This document shows, one piece after another, positions 12,568 through 20,079 of a stretch of DNA of 35,306 bases. How positions within the stretch are numbered: the first letter of the stretch is position 1; every line of letters begins with the position of its first letter. The translations under genes were made by a program, and so were the position numbers. The DNA is from Actinomycetes bacterium (GTDB lineage: Bacteria > Actinomycetota > Acidimicrobiia > Acidimicrobiales > Bog-793): NCBI GenBank assembly GCA_021803215.1, contig JAJZLV010000045.1, positions 1 to 35,306 on the forward strand, given 5' to 3'. The notes beneath the pieces were generated by a model that saw only the letters and a list, made by a program, of their open reading frames with translations, did not search any database and had not been told where the DNA came from.

Positions 12568-13865
12568 CGCCTGGCCTCTCCGTCGATCACGACCGGCTCT
12601 CCTTCGTAGATGGTGTGGCGCACCCTGCCCCGCAGCTTCCGGCCGGCAAAGGGGGTGTTGCGGCTCAGCGAGCAGAGCCGGGCCCGCTCGACCTCGTAGC
12701 TCGCCTCCGGGTCGAAGACGACGAGGTTGGCCGGCTGGCCGGCCGCCACCGCGCCGCCCTGGCGCCCGCCCGAGGCGACGTCGAGGCGGGCGATGCGAGC
12801 CGGCCGGGTAGAAAAAGCCGCCAGCAGCTCGGCCAGAGAGAGCCGGTCAGAAAGCGCCGTCCAGCAGACCGAGAGGGCGGTCTCGAGCCCGAGCATCCCG
12901 AAGGGCGCCTCGTCGAAGGGCCTCTCCTTCGTCTCGGCCTGGTGGGGGGCGTGGTCGGTGGCGACGGCGTCCACCAGGCCGTCGGCCAGCCCCTGGCGCA
13001 GCGCCTCGACGTCGCTCGCCTCTCTAAGCGGCGGGTTCACCTTGTAGACCGAGTCGTAGCTCGCCACCTCGGCGTCGGTGAGCGTGAGGTGGTGGGGGGT
13101 CACCTCGGCGGTCACCGGCAGCCCCTCGCTCTTGGCCCGCCTGAGCGCCTCGAGCGAGCCGGCGGTCGAGAGGTGGAGAAAGTGCATCGGGGCGCCCACC
13201 GACCGGACGAGGGCGAGGTCGCGTCCGAGCATCACCTCTTCTGAGAGGCGGGACTGGCCGGGGATGCCGAGGCGCGAAGACCAGGCGCCCTCGTGCATCT
13301 GGCCGCCGGCCGAGAGCGACTCGTCCTCGCAGTGCTCGGCGAGCACGACGCCGAGGTCGCTGGCGTACTCGAGCGCCCGGCGCATGAGCGAGGCGTCCTG
13401 CACCCCCCTCCCGTCGTCGGTGAACAGGTGGATCCCGAGGCCGGCCAGCTGGCCGAGGGGGGCGAGGCGCTCGCCCTTTCGCCCGATCGTTATCGCGCCG
13501 GCCACCGAGACCTCGCAGCAGGCCTGCCGGCCGAGGGCGAGCACGTCGCGGGCCACCGAGACCTCGTCGATGGCCGGCTCGGTGTTCGGCATGGCGACCA
13601 CCGCCGTGTAGCCGCCGACGGCGGCGGCTCTCGAGCCGGTCTCGATCGTCTCCGCCACCTCGGAGCCCGGCTGGCGGAGGTGGGCGTGCAGGTCGACCAG
13701 CCCAGGGGCCACGACCGCTCCATCCGCCTCGAGCACCCGGGCTCCGAGCGGCGCCTCGAGCCCCTCGCCGACGGCGAGGATCGAGTCGCCCGAGACGAGG
13801 ACGTCGCCCCGGGCCTGGCCCGTCCCGGAAAGGAGGCGGCCCCCTTTGATGAGCAGCTCAGGCAC
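12564..13865 (-). CDS. pyrC: Dihydroorotase, class I
   Basis: The enzyme cyclises carbamoyl-aspartate to dihydroorotate. The GTG start at 13865 was chosen because the family N-terminus (PELLIKGGRLL) begins right after it, with GGAGGAG a few bases upstream; this gives 433 aa, typical of class I. A longer start at 13889 would lie inside pyrB. Metal-site motifs are DLHAHLRQPG (His60, His62), FTDDGRGVQD, the HCED region, FLHLSTAGS, and ATDHAPH with the catalytic Asp. The gene overlaps pyrB by 8 bp and carA by 4 bp. Confidence 0.95.
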   Translation of the reverse strand: MPELLIKGGRLLSGTGQARGDVLVSGDSILAVGEGLEAPLGARVLEADGAVVAPGLVDLHAHLRQPGSEVAETIETGSRAAAVGGYTAVVAMPNTEPAIDEVSVARDVLALGRQACCEVSVAGAITIGRKGERLAPLGQLAGLGIHLFTDDGRGVQDASLMRRALEYASDLGVVLAEHCEDESLSAGGQMHEGAWSSRLGIPGQSRLSEEVMLGRDLALVRSVGAPMHFLHLSTAGSLEALRRAKSEGLPVTAEVTPHHLTLTDAEVASYDSVYKVNPPLREASDVEALRQGLADGLVDAVATDHAPHQAETKERPFDEAPFGMLGLETALSVCWTALSDRLSLAELLAAFSTRPARIARLDVASGGRQGGAVAAGQPANLVVFDPEASYEVERARLCSLSRNTPFAGRKLRGRVRHTIYEGEPVVIDGEARR

Positions 13866-14838
13866 CGGGCTCCTCCGAGGCGTCGACACCGCCAGCTGCG
13901 GTTCCCGAGAGCAGCCGCAACAGGACGGCCGAGCGGACGAGGACGCCGTTTCGCACCTGCCTCGTCACGAGCGAGCCCGGCAGGTCGGCCGCCTCGGGCG
14001 CGATCTCGACCCCCCGGATCATCGGGCCAGGGTGCATCACGAGCGTCTCCTTTCTGAGCCGGGCGGCCCGCTCCCTCGTCAGCCCGAAGCGGCTGTGGTA
14101 CTCGTCGAGCTCTGGCAGCAGCACCTGTCCGGCCCGCTCGGCCTGGATGCGGAGCAGGTAGACGACGTCGAGGTCATCGAGGACCCCGTCGAGGTCGGCC
14201 GTCGCGGTGGCCGGCCAGCCCTCGAGCGAGGGCGGCAGGAGCGTGCGGGGGGCGATCAGGGTGACGTCGGCCCCGAGGAGCGAGAAGGCGAGCACGTCGG
14301 AGCGGGCGACCCGCGAGAAGCAGATGTCGCCGACGATCCCTATGCGAAGACCCGAGAAGTCGGTGCTTAGCTCCCTGCCCATCTTCTCGGAGAGGGCCTC
14401 GCGGATCGTGTAGCAGTCGAGGAGAGCCTGGGTCGGGTGCTCGTGCTGGCCGTCGCCGGCGTTCACGACGGCGGCCGAGGTCCAACCGGTGACCTGGGAG
14501 GGCACCCCGGCCGAGCGGTGGCGCACGACCATGGCGTCTATCCCCATGGCGTCGATGGTCTCGACGGTGTCCCGCAGCGACTCGCCCTTCTCGAGCGAGG
14601 AGCTCGAGGCCACGAAGGTCATGACGTCGGCCGAGAGGCGGCGGGCGGCCGTCTCGAACGAGAGCCGGGTCCGGGTGGATGCCTCGAAGAACAGCGTCGC
14701 CACCGTCCTTCCTCTGAGAGTCGGCACCTTCGGTATCGGGCGGCGGGCGACCTCCTTGAAGGAGTCCGCCAGCTGCATGACCCCTTCGATGCCCTCTCGC
14801 CCGAGGTCTGAGATCGACAAGAGGTGCTCTCGGCTCAC
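13858..14838 (-). CDS. pyrB: Aspartate carbamoyltransferase catalytic subunit
   Basis: The 326-aa enzyme joins carbamoyl phosphate and aspartate. The carbamoyl-phosphate loop FFEASTRTR (residues 50-58) and HPTQALLD (134-141) are intact. SLEKGESLRDT provides the 80s loop, and MHPGPMIRGVEI lies near the C-terminus as in other bacterial catalytic chains. No regulatory pyrI is present, in line with PyrR-controlled operons. Its ATG overlaps the pyrR stop by 4 bp. Confidence 0.96.
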   Translation of the reverse strand: MSREHLLSISDLGREGIEGVMQLADSFKEVARRPIPKVPTLRGRTVATLFFEASTRTRLSFETAARRLSADVMTFVASSSSLEKGESLRDTVETIDAMGIDAMVVRHRSAGVPSQVTGWTSAAVVNAGDGQHEHPTQALLDCYTIREALSEKMGRELSTDFSGLRIGIVGDICFSRVARSDVLAFSLLGADVTLIAPRTLLPPSLEGWPATATADLDGVLDDLDVVYLLRIQAERAGQVLLPELDEYHSRFGLTRERAARLRKETLVMHPGPMIRGVEIAPEAADLPGSLVTRQVRNGVLVRSAVLLRLLSGTAAGGVDASEEPGA

Positions 14839-15416
14839 CGTCCCTCTCCCGGTTCGAGCATCTCGCCGATGCGCACGCCCTCGAGGCTGACGTCGACGAC
14901 CTCGTCCTTTCTCGTCGGCAGGTTCTTGCCGACGTAGTCGGGGCGGATCGGCAGCTCCCGGTGGCCCCGGTCGACCATCACCGCCAGCTGCACGGCTCGC
15001 GCCCGGCCGTGGTCGGCCAGGGCGTCCAGGGCGGCCCGGACCGTCCGCCCGGTGAAAAGGACGTCGTCGACGAGCACCACCGTCTTTCCCGTCAGGTCGA
15101 GCGGGATGTCGGTGACGGCCTCGGGCAGGACCGGGCGCAGGCTCACGTCGTCCCGGTAGAAGGCCACGTCGATCGTGCCGTAGGCGACCTCGGCCCCCTC
15201 GATCTCGCCGAGCAGCTCGACCAGCCGGGCGCCGAGCGGGCCGCCGCCGGTCTGCAGGCCGACCACCACGAGGTCGTCGAGGCCGTTGTTGTGCTCGATG
15301 ATCTCATGGGCGATGCGCCTGAGGGCCCGGCCGACCCCGGCCTCGTCCATCACCTCGGCCCGGGCATGGAAAACGCGCCCACCTGGGCGCGTCTCTCCTC
15401 GTTCCCGTCCGGCCAC
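14835..15416 (-). CDS. pyrR: PyrR: pyrimidine operon RNA-binding regulator / uracil phosphoribosyltransferase
   Basis: PyrR binds pyr mRNA in response to UMP/UTP and usually has some UPRTase activity. The protein has MDEAGVGRALRRIAHEIIEHN, the PRPP-binding loop VVLVDDVLFTGRT (residues 113-125), and the typical VDRGHRELPIRPDYVGKNLPT stretch. GLQTGG replaces the more usual GIxTRG. The GTG at 15416 has a well-placed GGGAG (15422-15426) five bases upstream and gives 193 aa. The internal ATG at 15350 (MDEAG) would give a shorter form. A terminator-like hairpin falls between these two starts, so start choice and regulation are linked. First gene of the pyr operon. Confidence 0.92.
   Translation of the reverse strand: MAGRERGETRPGGRVFHARAEVMDEAGVGRALRRIAHEIIEHNNGLDDLVVVGLQTGGGPLGARLVELLGEIEGAEVAYGTIDVAFYRDDVSLRPVLPEAVTDIPLDLTGKTVVLVDDVLFTGRTVRAALDALADHGRARAVQLAVMVDRGHRELPIRPDYVGKNLPTRKDEVVDVSLEGVRIGEMLEPGEGR
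15370..15392 (-). terminator. Terminator-like hairpin in the pyrR 5' region (candidate attenuator)
   Basis: On the minus strand ACGCGCCCA (15392-15384) pairs perfectly with TGGGCGCGT (15381-15373), followed by a short run of T (positions 15373-15370). It lies downstream of the PyrR-binding-like element and within codons ~9-16 of the long pyrR start. The U-tract is only four bases, so strength is uncertain. Confidence 0.5.
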
Positions 15417-15437
15417 CTGGGCTCCCTTTCGTCCGTA

Positions 15438-15455
15438 CGGGCCTCACAGGACCCG
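15438..15455 (-). promoter_or_regulatory. PyrR-binding RNA stem-loop (candidate)
   Basis: The minus strand reads CGGGTCCTGTGAGGCCCG: a CGGG/CCCG stem closing a loop region TCCTGTGAGG. It closely resembles the Bacillus PyrR-binding loop consensus UCCAGAGAGGCU, differing at two loop positions and the last base. It lies 22 nt before the pyrR GTG, just ahead of the GGGAG ribosome-binding site. PyrR bound here could block translation of pyrR or favour the hairpin at 15370-15392. The function is inferred from similarity and position. Confidence 0.6.
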
Positions 15456-15604
15456 CTTCACGTCCGAGAGACCACTCTAACGCCAAAACTGCTGGCGCTC
15501 TGGCGGGTAGTGGGTCAGTTTGACAAGGGCAACGCGCACCCTCCGCGTAGGATCCGTGCCCGAACAAACGTTTGGGGCTAGCCTAGGACAAAGGGGTACG
15601 GACT

Positions 15605-16309
15605 GTGAGCCTCATGAGTGATGCTCAGTTGCGAGCGGCGCTTGATCACGGCGACATCGTTCTCGATCCTTCGCCCGCCGACATCAAGGCAGCCAGTATC
15701 GACCTTCGGATGGGGCCAGAGGCCTTCCTCGGCACCAGTACCGAGGTCATCAACATGAAGACCCAACGTCTCGTGACTATTCCGCCGGGGGAACTTGCGC
15801 TTGTGAGCATCCTAGAGACGATGCAGGTCGGCGACCGCTTCGCTGCGCAGATAGGTCTGCGTTCATCCCTGGCTCGGCGAGGACTGGCACTCCTCGCTGG
15901 ACCCCAGGTCGACCCTGGCTTCCGCGGTCGTCTCCACGTTGCCTGCGTGAACCTCAGCCCTGTCGAGATCTCGATCGCTTACAAGGAGCCACTCATCACG
16001 GTGATGTTCCATGATCTCGGCGAAGCGGTCGAGCGTCCGTATGGCTCGGGAGCCGAAGACACCTACCAGGAGCAGGACCAGATAACCGGCGGGGAGATCG
16101 ACGACATTCGGCAACACCGCGGCTACGCGCTAAGCGAGGTCATCCGGGAAATGTCGACGCTCTCGACCAACGTAGGCGAACTCAAGACCTCAGTCGACGG
16201 GTATATCAAGCAGAGTGACGCCGTGCTCAAGCGAACTGAGATTTATCTTGGGATGTTCATAGCGTCGCTCATTGCCCTCGTGATCTTCACCATCGTGCAT
16301 TTTGCTTAG
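15605..16309 (+). CDS. Membrane-anchored dCTP deaminase/dUTPase-fold protein lacking the catalytic Glu
   Basis: Residues 1-160 of this 234-aa protein follow the Dcd/dUTPase trimer fold: SIDLRMG (31-37), RSSLAR (86-91, phosphate-binding), VDPGFRGRL (102-110) and a C-terminal lid-like YQEQ (154-157). In true dCTP deaminases the base after VDxGFxGxxxL is a catalytic Glu; here that position is Ala113, so deamination is unlikely. After the lid comes a probable helical/coiled segment (about 170-212) and one hydrophobic membrane span at 213-233 (IYLGMFIASLIALVIFTIVHF), which would leave the Dcd domain in the cytoplasm. GTG start has AAAGGGG upstream; ATG at 15614 is an alternative. Its base composition is visibly less GC-rich than the pyr genes. 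A nucleotide-sensing role is speculation. Confidence 0.7.
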   Translation: MSLMSDAQLRAALDHGDIVLDPSPADIKAASIDLRMGPEAFLGTSTEVINMKTQRLVTIPPGELALVSILETMQVGDRFAAQIGLRSSLARRGLALLAGPQVDPGFRGRLHVACVNLSPVEISIAYKEPLITVMFHDLGEAVERPYGSGAEDTYQEQDQITGGEIDDIRQHRGYALSEVIREMSTLSTNVGELKTSVDGYIKQSDAVLKRTEIYLGMFIASLIALVIFTIVHFA

Positions 16310-16325
16310 ATAGCAAGCGTTCTAT

Positions 16326-16341
16326 CTGACGTTCCGCATGT
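16326..16341. repeat. 16-bp dispersed repeat, copy 1
   Basis: CTGACGTTCCGCATGT occurs here and again in the same orientation at 19727-19742. This copy lies between the dCTP-deaminase-like gene and the DUF6788-type gene. The two copies bracket the mobile-element part of the island, so the sequence may be an insertion-sequence end or a recombination scar. Confidence 0.7.
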
Positions 16342-16353
16342 GGAGAGGGCCTT

Positions 16354-16722
16354 TTACGTCCCCCAGCCCTCGGCTCGCTCAACCCGGCGGATTTCGGCCT
16401 CGTCCAGCTGCACCAGCAGTTCCGTGAGGCGCCGTCCACGTTCGACTTCCGGCCGGTAGCGTTCCGCCTGCTCGGCGGTGAGCCACCGGGTGAACCTCTT
16501 GCGTCTCTTGCTGTAGCCCCACTGGATGTAGGGACCGTGCAGCTGGGGCGGGTCCGCTTTGCAGCGACAACCCGGCTTGCCACACCTCATCATGCGCTCG
16601 ACGATGCCACCGGGCAGGACCCCGCCGGGCTCGGCCAGCAGGTCGACGAGATGCCGACGGGCGATCGACACGCGCTGTTCGTCGCGTGCGCTCATCTCGA
16701 TCGACGAGCAGGGATCCACCAC
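16354..16722 (-). CDS. DUF6788-like small protein associated with transposons
   Basis: The protein (up to 122 aa) contains the compact motif RCGKPGCRCKADPPQLHGPYIQW at about residues 46-68. The four-Cys/His stretch followed by HGPY.W is, as I recall, characteristic of DUF6788-type proteins, often found beside transposases. A basic KRRKRFTRWLT segment and a charged helix follow. Start is uncertain: GTG at 16722 or ATG at 16695 (MSARDEQRV). Function is unknown; DNA binding is plausible from the basic Cys-rich character. No intact transposase remains nearby, so it may be a stranded passenger gene. Confidence 0.6.
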   Translation of the reverse strand: MVDPCSSIEMSARDEQRVSIARRHLVDLLAEPGGVLPGGIVERMMRCGKPGCRCKADPPQLHGPYIQWGYSKRRKRFTRWLTAEQAERYRPEVERGRRLTELLVQLDEAEIRRVERAEGWGT

Positions 16723-16737
16723 CGCATATCCATCACT

Positions 16738-16950
16738 CTATACAGTGTAGGACATGCCGACAAGCACGCTTCCGTCCAGCGGACCGTTGCGACGCCACTT
16801 GCCGATCATGGCCTCGCTCACGCCGAGCTTCGCGGCGACCCCGCGATTGGCGAGACCTTTGGCGCAGTTGATGACGATCCTGGCCTTCATGGCCATCGCC
16901 TGGGCGCTCTTTCGCCGGTTGGCCAGGCGCTCGAGCACGGGGCGTTCCAT
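16738..16950 (-). pseudogene. IS630-family transposase, N-terminal fragment
   Basis: The 70-residue frame has the IS630/Tc1-like N-terminal helix-turn-helix: RPVLERLANRRKSAQAMAMKARIVINCAKGL then VAAKLGVSEAMIGKWRR. This usually leads into the linker and DDE catalytic domain, but the frame ends after GPLDGSVLVGMSYTV, and no catalytic residues follow. On its 5' side it abuts the IS110 fragment directly. It is clearly a truncated remnant without activity. Confidence 0.75.
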
Positions 16951-17365
16951 GCCCGAGGGGGTAGCGGGGGTGGCCGCCCTTCACGAGTTTCTCACCGCCC
17001 ATGCCGACGACCCGACCGGGGTGGCCGTCGGCATCGAGACCGATCGGGGGATGTGGGTGACGTCGCTGGTGGCCGCCGGCTACGCCGTGTACGCGCTCAA
17101 CCCGCTGTCGGTAGCCCGCTACCGGGAACGCCACTCGATCTCGGGGACGAAGTCCGACCCTGGTGACGCCGCCATCCTGGCCGAGGTGGTGCGCACCGAC
17201 CGCCACCACCACCGCACCGTCTCCGGCGACTCGCCCGAGGCCCAGGCGGTCAAGGTGCTCGCCCGGGCCCATCAGCGCCTCATCTGGGACCGCCAGCGCC
17301 AGGTCAACCGGGCCCGCTCGGTGCTGCTGGAGTTCTTCCCCGCCGCGCCCGAAGCCTTCGGCACC
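16951..17365 (+). pseudogene. IS110-family transposase, internal fragment
   Basis: From about 16951 the plus-strand frame reads GVAVGIETDRGMWVTSLVAAGY, then VYALNPLSVARYRERHSISGTKSDPGDAAILAEVVRTDRHHHR, then LARAHQRLIWDRQRQVNRARSVLLEFFPA. These are the conserved N-terminal (DEDD, RuvC-like) parts of IS110 transposases; the Asp residues of KSDPGDA are visible. The first catalytic Asp region (GIDWA-type) at the start and the whole C-terminal transposase_20 domain are missing. It ends near FPAAPEAFG and sequence then diverges, so it is truncated at both ends. Confidence 0.8.
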
Positions 17366-17378
17366 GAGAGATGGTGCA

Positions 17379-17407
17379 GGCGGAGGGGGTGAACCATCCC
17401 CTCCGCC
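17379..17407. terminator. Perfect 10-bp stem-loop downstream of the beta-helix gene
   Basis: GGCGGAGGGG (17379-17388) and CCCCTCCGCC (17398-17407) are exact complements around a 9-nt loop GTGAACCAT. The hairpin lies about 100 bp past the end of the beta-helix gene (minus) and just past the IS110 fragment (plus). It may terminate the former or be a residual element end. No T-tract is present. Confidence 0.4.
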
Positions 17408-17503
17408 AGATCGTCATCAAGAACATCGGCGCCCGCGACGCCAGACGCGCTGTTGCTGGACCTCCGCCCGACGGCTCAAGCAGCGATGTCCTCCCGTCGA
17501 CAG

Positions 17504-19489
17504 TCAGCCTCCGTGTTGCTGGTCGCCTTGGCAGGACAGGACTGCCTGAATGCGCTGAGCATCGGCGACGAGCTGGCGGGCCTGGTTTGAACCGATCTTC
17601 TTTCCTGCCTGGGCGCGCACCTCGTTGATGAAAGCATCCAGCGTGGAACAGGTCTTGGCGATGTTGCCCGCGGCCAGAGAGGACCGGGCGACGTGCACCT
17701 TCCCAGCCAGGCTCTTGCCCGGCCCCACGCCCTGGACAGCGGTAGCCAGATCCGAGAGCTGGGCGGCGGCGCCTTCCACCGTCACGGTGAAGGTGGTGCT
17801 TACCGGGCTGTTGGTGTCATCAGAGGAGCTGGCTCTGCAGGCGACTGTGGTGGTGCCCACCGGGAACGTCGACCCCGGAGGCGGGGTGCAGGCGACTGTG
17901 GCGGTGGCGCCCTCGTCGGTGGCGGTAGGCATGGTGTAGTCAACCGTCGCCCCGTCCGCCCCGGTGGCCGGGGTGGTGATGTTGGCCGGGGTGGTGACAG
18001 CCAGGTCGGCGTCGGTGACCGTCACGGTGAAGGTGACCGTCGCCGCTGGAAGGTAGTCGGTGTTGCCGGCCTGGTTGGCGTCGATCACACAGCTGCCTAC
18101 CCCGGTGAAGGTGACCGTCGAGCCGTCAGTGCCCGACACGCTGCACACCCCGGCCCCGCTCGACGAATCGATGCTGAACACAACCGGGTTCCCAGACCCG
18201 CCACCCGTCGCCGACAAGGTGGCCTCGCCCCCGATGGTGCCGCTAGCCGGTCCCGTGAAACTGATCGTCTGGGAGGCCACCTGCACCGACCCGGCATCAC
18301 AGGGCGCTTCCGGCACGCTCGCGACGCCGCGCTGGTCGCTCGTCGGGCACAACCCGGACGTCTGGTTAGGGATGAGGCCGATCGCCGGATTGCCAACAGT
18401 CGGCTCGATCGTCTGTGTCGGCCCCCCGTTGTTCTGCAACGGCCCCAGATGCTCTGCCGCGCTCGAGTTGCTAATGCTGGTAGAGGTGGAGGCGAACCCG
18501 CACGACGTGTCGTCCGACACGTTGAAGCCCAGATCGGTGATGCTCCCCACGCACTCACCGCCCGAAGGAGCACCGCCAGGCGTCGCCAGGAGGTCAGCCT
18601 CCAAGCTCACCGACCCGTCGTTGTTGAAGATGCCGCCGCCAAGGCCGGCGCCGGCGGCGGTGTTGCCGCTGATGGTGGAGTCGGTGACCGTGACCGACCC
18701 GACGTTGTTGAAAAGGCCGCTGCCGTCGCTGGCGGTGTTGCCGGTGATGGTGGAGTCGGTGACCGTGACCGTCCCGCCGCCGCTGAAGATGCCGCCGCCG
18801 GCGTCGTCGCTGGCGGTGTTGCCGCTGATGGTGGAGTCGGTGACCGTGACCGTCCCGCCGCCGCTGAAGATGCCGCCGCCGGCGCCGCCAAGGTCGGCGG
18901 AGTTGCCTGAGATGGTGGAGTCGGTGACCGTGACCGTCCCGGTGTTGTTGTAGATGCCGCCGCCAAGGTCGGCGGAGTTGCCTGAGATGGTGGAGTCGGT
19001 GACCGTGACCGTCCCGGTGTTGTTGTAGATGCCGCTGCCGCTGCCGCCGGTGATGGTTATCCCGGACAGGTCCACGTACGCACCACTGTCGATGGTTAGG
19101 ACTGTGCCGTTGTTGTTTGCGTCGAGGGTGGGGTCGGTGACACCGGGGCCGGCCTGGACCGTGACCGGCGAGGTCGAGGTGCCGGTGGCGACAGTGAAGT
19201 TCCCGTCGTAGTCGGCGCCGGCCCCGGGGGTGACCAGGTCGATGGTGCCCCCGGCCGTCACCTCGCCGAGCGCGGTCGAAAGCGAGCAGGCGTTGGTGCT
19301 CGTTGAACAGTCACCGGTCCCCGTCGCCGACGCATATAGCGTCTGCCCGGATACCTGCGCCGAGGCGGGCAGCGCGGCGACCCCCGACCCGACCAGGCAC
19401 GCCGCTGCGACACCAGCGGCCGCGATCATTCGAGCGGGCCGATGTCCCCGCCGCGCCGTGTGTGTCCTTCGACACCCTGAGCTTGCCAT
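17504..19489 (-). CDS. Secreted beta-helix repeat protein with HYR-like domain
   Basis: The ATG at 19489 has a G-rich ribosome site and gives 661 aa. A basic N-terminus, a hydrophobic span and ALPASAQ indicate a Sec signal peptide cleaved near residue 44. A right-handed beta-helix follows, with five repeats of the type TVTVTDSTISGNSADLGGGIYNNTG (about residues 155-280), as in polymorphic outer-membrane-type and cell-surface beta-helix proteins. Then come an Ig-like block (TISFTGPASGTIGGEATLSATG) and a HYR-like block (DADLAVTTPANITTPATGADG). The C-terminus is a helical FIMS-like tail (LAAGNIAKTCSTLDAFINEVRAQAGKKI). It is isolated between element fragments, so it is probably accessory. A surface or adhesion role is inferred. 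Confidence 0.8.
   Translation of the reverse strand: MASSGCRRTHTARRGHRPARMIAAAGVAAACLVGSGVAALPASAQVSGQTLYASATGTGDCSTSTNACSLSTALGEVTAGGTIDLVTPGAGADYDGNFTVATGTSTSPVTVQAGPGVTDPTLDANNNGTVLTIDSGAYVDLSGITITGGSGSGIYNNTGTVTVTDSTISGNSADLGGGIYNNTGTVTVTDSTISGNSADLGGAGGGIFSGGGTVTVTDSTISGNTASDDAGGGIFSGGGTVTVTDSTITGNTASDGSGLFNNVGSVTVTDSTISGNTAAGAGLGGGIFNNDGSVSLEADLLATPGGAPSGGECVGSITDLGFNVSDDTSCGFASTSTSISNSSAAEHLGPLQNNGGPTQTIEPTVGNPAIGLIPNQTSGLCPTSDQRGVASVPEAPCDAGSVQVASQTISFTGPASGTIGGEATLSATGGGSGNPVVFSIDSSSGAGVCSVSGTDGSTVTFTGVGSCVIDANQAGNTDYLPAATVTFTVTVTDADLAVTTPANITTPATGADGATVDYTMPTATDEGATATVACTPPPGSTFPVGTTTVACRASSSDDTNSPVSTTFTVTVEGAAAQLSDLATAVQGVGPGKSLAGKVHVARSSLAAGNIAKTCSTLDAFINEVRAQAGKKIGSNQARQLVADAQRIQAVLSCQGDQQHGG
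18640..19035. repeat. Tandem repeats of about 75-84 bp inside the beta-helix gene
   Basis: A core containing GGTGGAGTCGGTGACCGTGA recurs five times, encoding the TVTDSTISGN repeat. Two neighbouring copies starting near 18886 and 18961 are identical over about 75 bp; the others vary in length by whole codons (GG/GA/SD insertions). Such near-identity implies recent duplication and possible copy-number change. Confidence 0.85.
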
Positions 19490-19713
19490 GCCTGGCCCCC
19501 CCACTTGACGCAGCGCACCACACTGCCAGTTGGTAAACGTTCACGGAGAATAACAAAAAGGGGTTATCCATTTCACTGCCACCTCGCTGCCCCGAACGCA
19601 GCATGTAGGGGGGTTGGCGGAGCGGACCACGAGATGTTGGAGTCGAGCAGGCTGTCGCGAAATCGCTTAAATCGCTTCTGGGCATGCATGATTATGCAAT
19701 CCGCTGCGCCAGG
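19490..19713. other. Upstream region of the beta-helix gene
   Basis: No gene is seen. The stretch 19530-19580 is unusually AT-rich (AATAACAAAAAGG) and is a plausible promoter area for the minus-strand beta-helix gene, but no confident -35/-10 pair could be picked. Confidence 0.3.
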
Positions 19714-20050
19714 TCATGACTGCAAACTGACGTTCCGCATGTCAGGGTCCGGGTCCCCGGCGATGATCCGAATGTCGATCCCGGTGCACCGCAGCGGGCT
19801 GTAGCGAGCTTCACTGGTCAGTTCGACCTTCGCTGGTGTGCCGTAGATCTTGTGCAGCATGGCGAAGTCCACGCGGTCCGAGCCGAACATAGGCTCGATC
19901 ACGGTCAGGTGGGGCTGGTGCCCGTCCGTAGTGATCTGGACCCTGCCGGGGCGCAGCGGTCGCGCAGGTCCGTCAGGAACACGTAGGCATCGCGGGCCGT
20001 CCGCTCGCCTACCAGAAGTGACGGGACAAGTTTCGTGGCGGCATACCCTA
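19714..20050 (-). pseudogene. IS1-like DDE transposase fragment with a frameshift
   Basis: On the minus strand one frame reads AATKLVPSLLVGERTARDAYVFLTDLRDR. After a frame change near 19955 the next reads RVQITTDGHQPHLTVIEPMFGSDRVDFAMLHKIYG, then ARYSPLRCTGIDIRIIAGDPDP. The order and spacing match the catalytic half of the IS1-like transposases that read 'KLVPSFxVGERT...LTTDGHxxYLxAVExAFG...YAMLxKIYG...YSPAxCxG...GNPDP'. The Asp of TTDGH is the second catalytic Asp. The N-terminus and the last part (after PDP) are missing. It is dead: frameshifted and truncated at both ends. Confidence 0.75.
19727..19742. repeat. 16-bp dispersed repeat, copy 2
   Basis: This is the second exact copy of CTGACGTTCCGCATGT (first at 16326-16341, same orientation). 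It falls precisely where the IS1-like transposase reading diverges from its family, so it marks a junction. Confidence 0.7.
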
Positions 20051-20079
20051 TGGCGGCGAGGCGGTTGCGAGAACCGAGC

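Noticed and set aside
15518-15560. Strong promoter for the Dcd-like gene using TTGACA at 15520
   Set aside because: The only TANNNT-like box (TAGGAT) is about 22 nt away, too far for a standard spacing.
18640-19035. CRISPR array
   Set aside because: The repeats are in frame, vary in length and encode beta-helix repeats; there are no unique spacers.
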